This document shows, piece by piece, positions 29,635-40,664 of a stretch of 64,000 bases of DNA. Under the pieces are notes generated by a model. The model was not told the DNA's origin and ran no database searches. It was given only the letters and a program-made list of their open reading frames with translations. The stretch's first letter is position 1. Each line of letters starts with the position of its first letter. Both the position numbers and the translations under genes were made by a program. Source of the stretch: an uncultured beta proteobacterium (GTDB taxonomy: Bacteria; Pseudomonadota; Gammaproteobacteria; Burkholderiales; Rhodocyclaceae); NCBI GenBank assembly GCA_903886975.1, contig CAISOB010000064.1, positions 62,001-126,000 of the forward strand, given 5' to 3'.

Positions 29635-29665
29635 AACTGCGTCGCCGCAAACAAGGCGTCAGGCG

Positions 29666-30967
29666 GTGAGCGCCATCTGGGCGCAGACGCTGTGGCTGCT
29701 GGTCGGCATCGCCACCCTCGTTTTCACGCCGGTCGCCCTGGGTTTCGGCCTCGACTGGGGGTTGGCGGCGGTCATCCTGGCCCTGCTGCTGATGCTCGGC
29801 TGGCATTTGCTGCATTTGCACCAATTGATGGCCTGGCTCGAAGGCCCTCTCAACGATCCTCTGCCGCGAGGACGCAGCGTCTGGGAAATAGCCTTTGCCG
29901 GCCTGCACCGCAGGGTGCGCATCCGCCTCGGCCAGCAACAGGTACTCTCCGAAACGCTCGAACGATTTCGCGAGGCCGTGCAGGCTCTGCCGGACGGCAT
30001 CATCGCCTACAATCGCCATCGTCATATCGAATGGTTGAACGAGCGCGCTGCGAGCTATTTCGCAATTTCGGCGCAGCATGATCGCGGTCAGGCCCTGTTC
30101 AATCTGATCCGCCACCCGGATTTTGTCGCTTATATCGAAGCCGCGCGCTTTGACGAGCCGCTGATTTATCGCGGCGGGCGCGTCGAAGGCCTGACGCTGC
30201 TGCTGCAGGTCATTCCCTACGGCGCCGACGAGAATTTGCTGGTCGCGCGCGATATCAGCCAGATCGAGCGCATCGAGACCATGCGCCGCGATTTCATCGC
30301 CAATGTTTCGCACGAACTCAAGACGCCGCTGACCGTCGTCGCCGGATTCGCCGAAATGCTCGCCGACGATCGTGCCGCCTATGCCGACGACGAAATCAAG
30401 CGTTACCTGGGCCTGATCTATGAGCAGACGACGCGCATGCAGCGTCTGATCGAGGATTTGCTGACCCTGTCGGCGCTCGAATCGGGAAGTTCGCCGGTGA
30501 GCGAGGAGCGGGTCGAGATCGAGCCGATGCTGCAGAGCATTCTGGCCGATGCCAGGGTATTGTCTGCGGGACGGCACGAGATCAGTCTGACGATAGAAAC
30601 GCCGACCGCCATCGCCGGCTGCGCCAACGAGTTGCGCAGTGCTTTTTCCAACCTGGCGGCTAACGCCGTGCGCTATACGCCACAGGGCGGCCGGATAGAT
30701 CTGACCTGGCGTGCGCATGCCGATGGCGCTGAGCTTGTCGTCGCCGATACCGGCATCGGCATTGCCGCACAACATTTGCCCCGACTGACCGAACGCTTCT
30801 ACCGCGTCGATCGCAGCCGCTCGCGTGAAACTGGAGGCACCGGACTCGGGCTGGCGATCGTCAAGCATGTGCTGACGCGCCATCGGGCGACCCTGGAGAT
30901 CGAAAGCGAGCCGGGCCACGGCAGCCGCTTCGCCGCGCGTTTTCCGCGCCGCGCCCTGCTCAACTAG
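29666..30967 (+). CDS. phoR: Phosphate regulon sensor histidine kinase PhoR
   Basis: TM segments, PAS-like region, FIANVSHELKTPLTVVAGFAEML H-box, ADTGIGIAAQHLPRLTERFYRVDRSRSRETGGTGLGLAIVKH; GTG start inferred. Confidence 0.92.
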   Translation: MSAIWAQTLWLLVGIATLVFTPVALGFGLDWGLAAVILALLLMLGWHLLHLHQLMAWLEGPLNDPLPRGRSVWEIAFAGLHRRVRIRLGQQQVLSETLERFREAVQALPDGIIAYNRHRHIEWLNERAASYFAISAQHDRGQALFNLIRHPDFVAYIEAARFDEPLIYRGGRVEGLTLLLQVIPYGADENLLVARDISQIERIETMRRDFIANVSHELKTPLTVVAGFAEMLADDRAAYADDEIKRYLGLIYEQTTRMQRLIEDLLTLSALESGSSPVSEERVEIEPMLQSILADARVLSAGRHEISLTIETPTAIAGCANELRSAFSNLAANAVRYTPQGGRIDLTWRAHADGAELVVADTGIGIAAQHLPRLTERFYRVDRSRSRETGGTGLGLAIVKHVLTRHRATLEIESEPGHGSRFAARFPRRALLN

Positions 30968-30978
30968 CTAGCGGCCGC

Positions 30979-32580
30979 TCAACAGACGACGAAGCTGACG
31001 CGATCGAAATCGGACCCGTCGTCAAGTACATGCACAAGTCTGACCCGCCAGGCGCCGTCGGTAAATAGTTCGATGATCCGGTCGGCGCGGAACCAGCCCT
31101 GCGGCACGACCAGCGACTGTTCGGCATTAACCGACGGCACGGCCGGCAAAAGGAAGGCACGCTGGTACTTGCCGTCGCCGCCGGTGTTTCGATCGAGCGG
31201 CCGGGCCGCGACCGCGAAGGGGATGCCAGGCAGCGCCCTGACGCCGCTGATCAGGCCGCCGCCTTTCTCCTGCATCAGCCATTTGACTTGCGCTAGCAGG
31301 AAACGCGCGCCATCGTGCGGGCACAGGGCGAGCAACTGGCCATGCGCTATCTTCTTGCCCGAGGTGCTGCGCACCAACCGGAAACCATCAGCCGACTGAT
31401 TGACGACCTCCCAGACGTCGAGCGCATAAGCCATTTGCTCTTTGCGGATCTGCAGAATCTCATGCGGGTCGGTCTGGTGTCGGAAGGCGTAGAGCGTCTC
31501 AAACTCGCGCCGCGAATAAGTGCGAACGTTTTCGGGTTGTTCGAATTCCCTGCCCGAAACGTAATAGTGCATTTCCTCGAAACCGCTGCACATCTGGGTG
31601 ATGCCGGAAGTGGCGCGGCGCCGGAACTTTCTTGGGGCACGCGCCTGTGACCATGGACAGAAGAGGTATTCGAGCAGCCGGTTGCATTGGCCCGCGGTAC
31701 AGTCGTCGCCAAGGTTCAATTGTGCCGGCGATGCCTTTTGCCTTAATTGCTGCCGGATCTGCGTGATCTGCAAGGCCAGCCGCGAGGTATCGAGGCGTCG
31801 CAAGAAGTCGGTTTGCAGACACTCGGTCACCGGGCGCACGGCGACGTCCTGCATCAGGTCGACGACGTAGGGCGGCAATGAATCGCCTGGCGCGGCCTTG
31901 TGCAGGCTGACCAGGGGTGCCCAGTAGGTGGCCCAGCGGCGAACCAGCGCCTGCTCGCGCAGCGAAAGCGCATAACAGCCGGCCATTTCGCCGAGCAGGA
32001 AGCCGACGTAGGCTGCCGCGCAGTGCGTGCTGCGGCCAAGCGGTTCGAGCGGATCGGGGATCGAGAGGGTGGCGATTCCCCACTCTTCGGCGCTGGCGTA
32101 GTAGCCATGCAGCTCCAACCACAATCCCCAGGGATATTCGCGGCGCGCGCGCTGGTGTTCGACGATGGCCATGCCGACGTGATGGATGCAGCGGTGCAGA
32201 ATCATCGCGACGCGCTGATTGTGATTGGCGTCCTCGACTTCGACCGAGTCTTTCTCGGCGCAATGCGCGTAAGCCCGGGCGGTCTTCAGCCAGAGCGTGA
32301 CGATCAGCTGAAAGATCGTCTCTTCGATGTCGGCGAGCGGCAGCGGTTTGCCCAAGTAGCGCTGCGCCAGTTGTTCGGCGGTAAAAGCGATCGGCAGCCG
32401 GGCGTTCTCAAGCAGGCGAAAATAGGTTTCACCGTCGGGCGGCGCATTGAGCAGGCTGTCGAGAAATCGGCTCAGATCGACTTCGGCCTGTTTCGGATTG
32501 GTCAACGGCAGCCGCGCGATGATTTCGCAACCGGTCTGCAGATCCGGAATCGCGAAGGTGACCGGCGTAGCACTGCTCAT
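30979..32580 (-). CDS. Conserved hypothetical protein with a possible PilZ-like C-terminal domain
   Basis: About 534 aa from the internal Met (MSSATPVTFAIPDLQ...); C-terminal WEVVNQSADGFRLVRSTSGKKIAHGQLLAL... weakly recalls PilZ-type domains. No confident family. Confidence 0.6.
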   Translation of the reverse strand: MSSATPVTFAIPDLQTGCEIIARLPLTNPKQAEVDLSRFLDSLLNAPPDGETYFRLLENARLPIAFTAEQLAQRYLGKPLPLADIEETIFQLIVTLWLKTARAYAHCAEKDSVEVEDANHNQRVAMILHRCIHHVGMAIVEHQRARREYPWGLWLELHGYYASAEEWGIATLSIPDPLEPLGRSTHCAAAYVGFLLGEMAGCYALSLREQALVRRWATYWAPLVSLHKAAPGDSLPPYVVDLMQDVAVRPVTECLQTDFLRRLDTSRLALQITQIRQQLRQKASPAQLNLGDDCTAGQCNRLLEYLFCPWSQARAPRKFRRRATSGITQMCSGFEEMHYYVSGREFEQPENVRTYSRREFETLYAFRHQTDPHEILQIRKEQMAYALDVWEVVNQSADGFRLVRSTSGKKIAHGQLLALCPHDGARFLLAQVKWLMQEKGGGLISGVRALPGIPFAVAARPLDRNTGGDGKYQRAFLLPAVPSVNAEQSLVVPQGWFRADRIIELFTDGAWRVRLVHVLDDGSDFDRVSFVVC

Positions 32581-32854
32581 GGCTGCGCCTGCAGCGCGGC
32601 CGACAGGGGCTCGCCGCTCGCAGGTCCACGAGCGCACCCGGAACCGGTCTTCGATGGCTGGGCCATCACTCTTCCTCTCACCGCATCAGCGTATCGTGGC
32701 AAAGATAACACGCCTCCATGCTCCAAACTAATCGGCTAAAGGCGGCAATACAAGGAAAAAAGTCACACAATTGCCGCCTGACTTGCCGCAAGGCACCGTT
32801 CGTCGGGCCTGCGGCGCCGTTCGTCCGTATTCCGATAGCATGGAGGCGCCCGGC

Positions 32855-35800
32855 TCAGAGAACAACGCGCTCGATGCCGCCGTCGCTGGCGCGCTGCACA
32901 TAGTCGCTCATCCAGTCTGCGCCGAGCAGGGTCCGCGCCATCTCGACGACGACATAGTCGGCCTGCGTTGCGGCGTCGTCGTTGTAGCGCGACAGGCCCT
33001 GCAGGCACGATGGACACGAGGTCAGGATCTTGATCTCGCCGGCGTAGCCGTCGCTGCGCAGCGCGGCGGCCCCGCTTTCGATTTCTTCCTGCTTGCGGAA
33101 ACGAACCTGGGTCGAAATATCCGGGCGCGTCACGGCCAGCGTCCCGGATTCACCGCAACAGCGGTCGGAAAGCAGGACCTTCTGCCCCATCAGTTCATTG
33201 ACCGCCCGAATTCCGGACATCGCCTGCATCGGCGCGTGGCAAGGTTCGTGATACATGTAGCGGACGCCGCTCACGCCGTCGAGCCAGACGCCCTTGTGGC
33301 TGCGGCCGCCTTGCTTAACGTTCGTTTCACGCACGTTAGCCTGCGCCGAAAGGGAGCCACCCAAGGTGACTCCCTTTTCCAGCAGGTATTCGTGGATGTC
33401 GAGCAGGCGGCAGCCGGGAAAGATCTTCTCGAATTCGTACTTTTTCATCTGATCCATGCAGGTGCCGCAGGAAACGATCACCGTATTGATGTCGAGATAG
33501 TTGAGTGTGTTGGCGACGCGATGTAGCAGCACGCGGTTGTCGGTGGTGATCTTCTGCCCCTGACCCGCTTCGCCGGCGGCGATTTGCGGATAGCCGCAAC
33601 ACAGGTAGCCGGGCGGCAGTACGGTCTGCGCGCCGATTTCGAAGAGCATCGCCTGGGTTGCCAATCCAACCTGAGAAAAAAGGCGTTCGGAGCCGCAACC
33701 GGGAAAATAGAAAACGGCGTCGCCGTCGTAATCCGCGGCACTGACCTTGCGTGCATCGCGGATGACCGGAATGACCTTGTCATCTTCGAGGTCGAGCAAG
33801 GCGCGCGCCGTGCGCTTGGGCAGGCCGCCGGGCATCGGCTTGTTGATGAAGTGGATGATCTGCGCGCGCCGCGTCGGCTGGCCGAGCGTTGCGGGCGGCT
33901 GACGGGTCTGGCGCTGGATCAGGCCCAGGGCTTTGGCCAGGCGGTAAGCTACGCGTTGAACGGCGTAGCCCCAATCGACCATGAACTTGCGCGTCAGCCG
34001 GATGAGTCCCGCGTCCTTCATGGTCAGGAAGGCCATCGCCGCGGCCTTGGCCGGAACGAAGCGCTTCTTGCCCTGTTCGCGCAGGAAGTTGCGCATGCGG
34101 ATTGAAACGTCGCCAAAATCGATATCGACCGGACAGGGCGAGACACATTTGTGGCAAATCGTGCAGTGATCGGCGATGTCGTTGAATTCGTCGAAATGCA
34201 TCAGCGAAATGCCGCGCCGCGTTTGTTCCTCGTAGAGAAAGGCCTCGATCAATAGAGAGGTGCCGAGCACCTTGTTGCGCGGCGAATAGAGCAGGTTGGC
34301 GCGCGGCACATGCGTCGAGCAGACCGGTTTGCACTTGCCGCAGCGCAGGCAGTCCTTGATCATCGTGGCGATGCCGCCGATCTCGGAGTGCTCGAGAATC
34401 AGCGACTCGGCGCCGAGCAGCGAGAACGAGGGCGTGTAAGCCTTGGCCAGATCGCCGCCGGGCAAAAGCTTGCCCTTGTTGAAATGGCCGTCGGGGTCGA
34501 TCGTCGCCTTGTAGATGCGGAAAGGCGCAATTTCCGCTTCGCTCAGGAATTCGAGCTTGGTGATGCCGATGCCGTGTTCGCCGGAAATGACGCCGTCAAG
34601 TGAACGGGCGAGCGCCATGATGCGCTTTACGGCGGCGTACGCGCTTTGCAGCATCGCGTAGTTGTCCGAATTGACCGGAATGTTGGTGTGCACATTGCCG
34701 TCGCCGGCGTGCATGTGCATGGCCACGAACAGCCGTCCGCGCACGGTTTCCTGATGAATCGCCGCGATCTGCGCGCGCACCAGGCGAAAGATTTCGCCGT
34801 CGAAGATCGCCTCGAGCTGCGGTTTGAGTTCGATTTTCCATGAGACGCGCAGCGAGTAATCCTGCAGGCGGTGGAAGAGCGTCGGTGTGGCTGCCTTGTT
34901 GGACAGCGCACCGGCCGCGATGCCGAGCGCCATAAAGTGCGCTTCGGCCTGCGCCAGCGGCAGTTCGAGATGATCGAGCAGCCATTGCCAGCGCGTGCGC
35001 ACGATGCTCACGGCCTCGAGTGCGGCCTGCCGCTGGTCGCCGATCAAGAGCGCCTTGTCGAGGCTGGCATCGGCGCGGTGCAGCGGCAGCTCGCCGAGCA
35101 GGAATTCGGCAAGGCGATCGCACAACGAGAGCTTGTTGTGCAGCGATAACTCGATATTGATTCGCTCGACGCCGTCGCAGTAATCGCCCATGCGTGGCAG
35201 CGGAATGACGACGTCCTCGTTGAGTTTGAAGGCATTGGTATGGCGCGAAATGGCCGCGGTACGCGAACGGTCAAGCCAGAACTTGCGCCGCGTGTCGGCA
35301 TCGACGGCGATGAAGCCCTCGCCCGAGCGCAGGTTGCCGAGGCGCACGACTTCGGAAGCCGCAGCCATCACCGCTTTCTCGTCGTCGCCGACAATGTCGC
35401 CGAGCAGAACCATTTTCGGCCGGCCCGAATTCTCGCCTCTGCGCTTGGCCTTGGTCGCGTAACCGATGGCGCGCACATAGCGTTCGTCGAGGTGCTCGAG
35501 GCCGGCGAGGAAAACGCCGCTGCGCCGTCCTTCGCCGCCCGGTTTGAAGTAGTCGGTGATATCGACGATTGCCGGCACGGCCTCGCGCACCTGGCCGAAG
35601 AATTCGAGGCAGACAGTGCGCGTGTGCGCCGGCATCTTGTGCAGCACCCAGCGCGCGGCGACGATCAGCCCGTCGCAGCCCTCCTTCTGGACGCCCGGCA
35701 GGCCGCAAAGAAACTTGTCGGTGACGTCCTTGCCGAGGCCGGCCTTGCGGAAGGTCGAGCCGGGAATATCGAGGACTTCCGGCGCGCCTGCGGGCGTCGT

Positions 35801-36811
35801 TCCGTCCTCGGCAAAACGCTGGATAGTGAAACGCGCGACCGACTGCTCGTGGATCTTGCCGAAGTTGTGATTGACGCGCGTAACTTCGATGAAACGGCCG
35901 CTGGGATCGACCATTTTCCACCACGCCAGATTGTCGAGCGCCGTTCCCCAAAGCAGCGCCTTCTTGCCGCCGGCGTTCATCGCGATGTTGCCGCCGATGC
36001 AGGAAGCGTCAGCCGAGGTCGGGTCGACGGCAAAGACCCGGCCGGCCGCGACGGCGGCTTCGGCGACGCGCGCAGTGACCACGCCGGCGCCGGTGCGTAT
36101 CGTCGTTGCCGGCCGCGTGCAGCCGGGCAGCACGCGCTCCTCGATGGGCCCGATGGCGGTCAGTCTTTCGGTGTTGATCACCGCCGAGAACGGCGTCAGC
36201 GGTACGGCGCTGCCGGTATAGCCGGTGCCGCCGCCGCGGGCGATGATTGTCAGCCCGAGTTCGATGCAGCCGCGCACCAGCGGCGCCGTTTCTTCTTCGC
36301 TGTCGGGGTAGAGAATGACCAAGGGATATTCGACGCGCCAGTCGGTTGCGTCGGTGACATGCGCGACGCGGGCCAGTCCGTCGAAGGCGATGTTGTCGGC
36401 GCGGGTGTGCCGGACCAGCGCCTTCATGACCCGGCGGCGCAGCGCGGCGGTCTCGTCGAAGCCGCGGGCGAAGGCGTCGACCGCGGCCTGCGCGGCGGCG
36501 CACAGGCGCAAGACCTGGTCGTTGCCCCGGCGCCGTTTGTCGATTTCGCCCAGCCGGTGACGCAGGGCCTGCACCAGCGCAGCGCGGCGCTGCGGGTTGG
36601 CGAGCAGATCGTCTTCGAGATAGGGGTTGCGCTGAACCACCCAGATATCGCCGAGGACTTCGTAGAGCATGCGCGCCGAGCGCCCGGTGACCCGTTGGCT
36701 GCGCAAGGTGTCGAGGACGGCCCAGTTCTCCTCGCCGAGCAGGCGAATGACGATCTCGCGGTCGGAGAACGAGGTGTAGTTGTACGGTATTTCGCGCAGT
36801 CTGGCGGTCAT
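32855..36811 (-). CDS. DUF3683-type fused FAD-linked oxidase / 4Fe-4S / CCG-domain oxidoreductase (D-lactate/glycolate dehydrogenase-like)
   Basis: N-terminal [29 protein letters not shown]-binding [37 protein letters not shown] and [14 protein letters not shown] FeS motifs; [16 protein letters not shown] and [14 protein letters not shown] motifs. Confidence 0.9.
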   Translation of the reverse strand: MTARLREIPYNYTSFSDREIVIRLLGEENWAVLDTLRSQRVTGRSARMLYEVLGDIWVVQRNPYLEDDLLANPQRRAALVQALRHRLGEIDKRRRGNDQVLRLCAAAQAAVDAFARGFDETAALRRRVMKALVRHTRADNIAFDGLARVAHVTDATDWRVEYPLVILYPDSEEETAPLVRGCIELGLTIIARGGGTGYTGSAVPLTPFSAVINTERLTAIGPIEERVLPGCTRPATTIRTGAGVVTARVAEAAVAAGRVFAVDPTSADASCIGGNIAMNAGGKKALLWGTALDNLAWWKMVDPSGRFIEVTRVNHNFGKIHEQSVARFTIQRFAEDGTTPAGAPEVLDIPGSTFRKAGLGKDVTDKFLCGLPGVQKEGCDGLIVAARWVLHKMPAHTRTVCLEFFGQVREAVPAIVDITDYFKPGGEGRRSGVFLAGLEHLDERYVRAIGYATKAKRRGENSGRPKMVLLGDIVGDDEKAVMAAASEVVRLGNLRSGEGFIAVDADTRRKFWLDRSRTAAISRHTNAFKLNEDVVIPLPRMGDYCDGVERINIELSLHNKLSLCDRLAEFLLGELPLHRADASLDKALLIGDQRQAALEAVSIVRTRWQWLLDHLELPLAQAEAHFMALGIAAGALSNKAATPTLFHRLQDYSLRVSWKIELKPQLEAIFDGEIFRLVRAQIAAIHQETVRGRLFVAMHMHAGDGNVHTNIPVNSDNYAMLQSAYAAVKRIMALARSLDGVISGEHGIGITKLEFLSEAEIAPFRIYKATIDPDGHFNKGKLLPGGDLAKAYTPSFSLLGAESLILEHSEIGGIATMIKDCLRCGKCKPVCSTHVPRANLLYSPRNKVLGTSLLIEAFLYEEQTRRGISLMHFDEFNDIADHCTICHKCVSPCPVDIDFGDVSIRMRNFLREQGKKRFVPAKAAAMAFLTMKDAGLIRLTRKFMVDWGYAVQRVAYRLAKALGLIQRQTRQPPATLGQPTRRAQIIHFINKPMPGGLPKRTARALLDLEDDKVIPVIRDARKVSAADYDGDAVFYFPGCGSERLFSQVGLATQAMLFEIGAQTVLPPGYLCCGYPQIAAGEAGQGQKITTDNRVLLHRVANTLNYLDINTVIVSCGTCMDQMKKYEFEKIFPGCRLLDIHEYLLEKGVTLGGSLSAQANVRETNVKQGGRSHKGVWLDGVSGVRYMYHEPCHAPMQAMSGIRAVNELMGQKVLLSDRCCGESGTLAVTRPDISTQVRFRKQEEIESGAAALRSDGYAGEIKILTSCPSCLQGLSRYNDDAATQADYVVVEMARTLLGADWMSDYVQRASDGGIERVVL

Positions 36812-37036
36812 GGGAGCAAGTCGCGCTTCGGCAGCGTTTTGACGGTAAACCGGCATTGTCTCATTCCGGCGGCCGGAGATCATGGGATTGAACTTGCGCC
36901 GGCGCAGTTACAGGTATAGTTGCGAGCGCGCAGGCGGATCAGTTGAGGCGGCCACTAAAAAATACCTTGGCTCTTTCTAAAATCAGTTAGAATCAGATAA
37001 TTAGCGTGATTACTTCTAAAGTTACTGGAGCTTGCA

Positions 37037-38743
37037 ATGGCTCGGCCGGAAAAGATTCGCCTTGGCGATCTGCTCATTCAACAAGGCCTGCTCACCGATG
37101 AGCAACTTAAGTTCGCGCTCGACGAGCAAGAGCGCAGCGGTCGCAAGCTCGGCCGTATTGTGGTTGAAAGTTTCTTCGTTACCGAAGAGGCGATTTCGCA
37201 GGCGCTGGCTAGACAGTTGCGGGTTCCCTACATCGATCTTAAGCATTTCAAACCCCAACCCGAACTGATCAACCTTCTGCCCGAGGCTCAGGCCAGGCGT
37301 TTCCGCGCGATCGTACTGGACCAGGTTGACGGCCGGCTGCGCGTCGGATTTGTCGATCCGACCGACCTGCAGGCCTATGACGACGTTCTCCGTCTGATGC
37401 GCCGTGAAATCGATCTGGCGGTTGTTGCCGAGAGCCAGTTACTGCTGCTGATCGACCGCGTCTACCGCCGTACCGAAGAAATTAGCGGACTGGCCAAGGA
37501 ATTGACCGCCAATCTCAGCGATGTACCGGTTGAATTCGGTGATCTGCTGGGAACGGCAACGGGCGCCGAAGAGGCCCCCGTCGTCAAACTGCTACAGACG
37601 ATCTTCGAAGAAGCCATACGTTCGCGGGCCTCGGACATCCACATCGAGCCGCAGGATCGTTCTCTGCGCGTGCGCTTCCGCATCGACGGTGTATTGCACG
37701 TGCAGATGGATGCGGATGCCAAGATCGCGTCTGCGCTGGCTTTGCGCCTGAAGTTGATGTCGGGACTGGATATCTCGGAAAAGCGTTTGCCGCAGGATGG
37801 CCGTTTCGCCATCAAGGTCCGCAACAACATGATCGACGTGCGTATTTCGACCATGCCGACGCAGTTTGGCGAGTCGGTCGTGATGCGTCTGCTCAACCAG
37901 GACACCGGCCTGCTCGGGCTCGATCGCCTGAACATGCCGGCGCACACGCTTGAGCGGCTGCGGCATGCGATCCGCCGTCCGAGTGGCATGGTACTGGTCA
38001 CCGGCCCCACCGGCAGCGGCAAGACAACCACGCTTTACGCCGCGTTGTCCGAACTCAACACCACTGAAAAGAAAATCATCACGGTGGAAGATCCGGTCGA
38101 ATACCGGCTACCCGGAATCAATCAGGTGCAGGTGCACGAGAAGATCGACCTGTCTTTCGAACGCGTCTTGCGCTCTGCCCTGCGCCAGGACCCGGATATC
38201 GTGCTGGTCGGCGAAATGCGCGACCAGACCACTGCTGAAATCGGTTTGCGCGCAGCCATTACCGGCCATATGGTGCTGTCGACTCTGCATACCAATGACG
38301 TGATCTCGACGCCGATTCGCTTGCTCGACATGGGCGTGCCGCGTTACATGGTCGCGCTGTCGCTGCAACTGGTACTCGCCCAGCGGCTGGTGCGCGTAAT
38401 CTGCGAAAACTGCGTCGAATCGCGTACGCCCGCGCCGCATGAACATGAATGGTTGCGCTACGAGCTGGGTGACACGATTGACCAGCACCGCTACATGCAT
38501 GGGAAGGGTTGCGCGCACTGCGGCGGAACCGGATACCAAGGGCGCACCGGCGTCTATGAAATGCTCGAAATGAGCAACGAGATCGTCGAAGCCATCAACA
38601 GCGATGATTCAGGAACCTTTGTGCAAGCAGCGCGCCAGCAGATGGCCGGGGAAACCCTGCGCCGCGATGCCGTCCGGCTGGTGGTGAAGGGCCGCACGAC
38701 CATCGAAGAAGCCATGCGCATCAGCAATCAGTTTGAGGATTAA
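37037..38743 (+). CDS. mshE: MSHA biogenesis ATPase MshE (GspE/PilB family, MshEN c-di-GMP binding domain)
   Basis: RLGDLLIQQGLLTDEQLKFALDEQ MshEN motif; GPTGSGKTTTLYAALSELN Walker A; first gene of an msh locus. Confidence 0.94.
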   Translation: MARPEKIRLGDLLIQQGLLTDEQLKFALDEQERSGRKLGRIVVESFFVTEEAISQALARQLRVPYIDLKHFKPQPELINLLPEAQARRFRAIVLDQVDGRLRVGFVDPTDLQAYDDVLRLMRREIDLAVVAESQLLLLIDRVYRRTEEISGLAKELTANLSDVPVEFGDLLGTATGAEEAPVVKLLQTIFEEAIRSRASDIHIEPQDRSLRVRFRIDGVLHVQMDADAKIASALALRLKLMSGLDISEKRLPQDGRFAIKVRNNMIDVRISTMPTQFGESVVMRLLNQDTGLLGLDRLNMPAHTLERLRHAIRRPSGMVLVTGPTGSGKTTTLYAALSELNTTEKKIITVEDPVEYRLPGINQVQVHEKIDLSFERVLRSALRQDPDIVLVGEMRDQTTAEIGLRAAITGHMVLSTLHTNDVISTPIRLLDMGVPRYMVALSLQLVLAQRLVRVICENCVESRTPAPHEHEWLRYELGDTIDQHRYMHGKGCAHCGGTGYQGRTGVYEMLEMSNEIVEAINSDDSGTFVQAARQQMAGETLRRDAVRLVVKGRTTIEEAMRISNQFED

Positions 38744-38745
38744 CG

Positions 38746-39975
38746 TTGCCAGCCTACGCCTACAAAGGACGCGATTCCCTCGGGCGACTCGTCGATGGTG
38801 TGCTCGAGGGCAGTAATCCGGGCGCCATTGCCGAACTTTTGCGCGAGCGGGGGCTGATCCCCGTCGACATCAGGGAATCAAAAAGCAAGGCCGCAAAATC
38901 CATTTCAAGTCTGAATGTCACGCTGTTCAGGCAAAGGATTTCGCCCGTCGACCTGCTGCTCTTCAGCCGCCAGATCCACACGCTGCTCAAGGCCGGTGTG
39001 CCGGTCATTCGCGCCTTAAGCGGCTTGCAGGACGCGGCCATCAATCCCGAAATGAAGCGCGTCATCCACGAAGTGCGCGAGAGTCTGGAGGGCGGGCGGG
39101 AACTGTCTCAGGCAATGGCCAAACATCCCCGTGTTTTCTCCGCGTTCTATCTTGCGATGGTCCGTGTCGGCGAAGCCACCGGCCTGCTCGAAGATGTGTT
39201 CTTCCGCCTGTTCGAGCACCTCGAGTTCGAGCGTTACATGCGCGAGCAGGTGAAGTCGGCGCTGCGCTATCCGAGTTTCGTGGTGATCGTCATGGCGGTG
39301 GCCATTGTAATTGTCAACATTTTCGTCATTCCCGCCTTCGCCAAAGTCTTTGCCGGCTTCGGCGCCGAACTGCCGCTGATGACACAGCTTCTGCTCGGCT
39401 TTTCAAACTTCATGTTGGCCTACTGGCCGTTCATGCTGGCCGGTGTGATCGGGGCCATATTGGCTTTTCGCGCTTGGGTGGGAACGGTCGGCGGGCGTTA
39501 CACCTGGGACCGGCTGTCCCTGAAGATCCCGATTGCCGGAAAGATTCTGCACAAGGCAGCGCTTTCGCGCTTTTCACGCAGCTTCTCGTTGGGATTGCGC
39601 AGCGGGGTTCCCGTCATGCAGGCCCTTTCCAATTCAGCACAAACGGTCGACAACAGCTATGTCTCGCGTTGTGTCGAGAGCATGCGCGAAAGCGTCGAGC
39701 GCGGCGAAAGCCTGCTGCGTGCGGCGATCACCGCCGGCATCTTCACTCCGGTCGTATTGCAGATGATCGCCGTGGGTGAAGAATCGGGTGCCGTCGACGA
39801 CATGATGGACGAGGTCGGCGACATGTACCGGCAGGAAGTTGAGTACGAACTCAAGACCTTGAGTCAGCAGATCGAACCGATTCTCATCGTCATGCTGGGC
39901 ATCATGGTGCTGATTCTTGCGCTGGGCATCTTCCTGCCGATGTGGGATCTGGGCAAGGTGGCCATCAAGCGATGA
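38746..39975 (+). CDS. mshG: MSHA biogenesis platform protein MshG (GspF/PilC family); TTG start
   Basis: MPAYAYKGRDSLGRLVDGVLEGSNPGAIAELLRERGLIPVDI... LLFSRQIHTLLKAGVPVIRALSGL; 2 bp after mshE. Confidence 0.93.
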   Translation: MPAYAYKGRDSLGRLVDGVLEGSNPGAIAELLRERGLIPVDIRESKSKAAKSISSLNVTLFRQRISPVDLLLFSRQIHTLLKAGVPVIRALSGLQDAAINPEMKRVIHEVRESLEGGRELSQAMAKHPRVFSAFYLAMVRVGEATGLLEDVFFRLFEHLEFERYMREQVKSALRYPSFVVIVMAVAIVIVNIFVIPAFAKVFAGFGAELPLMTQLLLGFSNFMLAYWPFMLAGVIGAILAFRAWVGTVGGRYTWDRLSLKIPIAGKILHKAALSRFSRSFSLGLRSGVPVMQALSNSAQTVDNSYVSRCVESMRESVERGESLLRAAITAGIFTPVVLQMIAVGEESGAVDDMMDEVGDMYRQEVEYELKTLSQQIEPILIVMLGIMVLILALGIFLPMWDLGKVAIKR

Positions 39976-40508
39976 TTCCGCCCGCGCCCCGGGGTCTGGG
40001 CTACTATGCGGCCGCGCACTGGCTTCAGGGCGGCGTGCTCATCGTGGTGATCGGCGCATTGGCCCTTGGCACCCTGTCGGCCTTGAACGAGATGAAGGAG
40101 CGCGCGGAAAAGCTGGTGCTTGAATTGACCCTGCGCAATATGCGAACTGGCATGCGACTTGCGATGGGTGATGCAATGATGCAGCAGCGCGCGCAGGAAA
40201 TAGCGACATGGGCTGGCAGCAATCCCATAGCCTGGCTGGGTTCCCAGCCCGACGGGTATCTTGGGCCTTGCGCGCCTGCGGGGCGGCAGATTTTGCCGGG
40301 TGGCGCGTGGTGTTTTGATGAAGAACGGCGGGAACTGGTCTACCGGCCGCGCAGTGTCGATCATCTGCGCGGTAGGGCAAGAGAAGAAGAAGGCCGTTGC
40401 ACTGAATTGAGCTGGCGCGTGGCGCGTGTATCGGAAGCGGGGTCGCCGGGAGACGTCGCGGGCTTGCGCTTGGAAGCCGCGTCACCTTGCGAGTGGGTGC
40501 TGGAATGA
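39972..40508 (+). CDS. mshF: MshF-like protein
   Basis: One TM segment near the N-terminus (GGVLIVVIGALALGTLSALNEMKERAEKLVLELTLRNMRTGMR), overlaps the mshG stop; assigned mostly by position. Confidence 0.62.
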   Translation: MIPPAPRGLGYYAAAHWLQGGVLIVVIGALALGTLSALNEMKERAEKLVLELTLRNMRTGMRLAMGDAMMQQRAQEIATWAGSNPIAWLGSQPDGYLGPCAPAGRQILPGGAWCFDEERRELVYRPRSVDHLRGRAREEEGRCTELSWRVARVSEAGSPGDVAGLRLEAASPCEWVLE

Positions 40509-40664
40509 AGCTAGGAAGATGGGAATCAATCGATAAGGAATCCTGCAAAGTGTCTCAGCGCCTGCTGATTGCAGACAGTCATGCCGGTCCTTAGGGAAAA
40601 CCAAGTTTTGCCCTTCTATGCCATATAGCGTATCTTTCGCCAGGCCAATTTAGGAGATTTTGTT

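Noticed and set aside
29438-30919. 493-aa minus-strand ORF
   Set aside because: Antisense shadow of phoR; no recognisable domain.
35240-36919. 559-aa plus-strand ORF
   Set aside because: Antisense shadow of the well-supported DUF3683 oxidoreductase gene; no recognisable family.
36961-37001. sigma-70 promoter upstream of mshE (TTGGCT ... TAGAAT)
   Set aside because: Spacer is only 15 bp and alternative hexamers overlap; AT-rich region is suggestive but no box can be assigned without 5' mapping.
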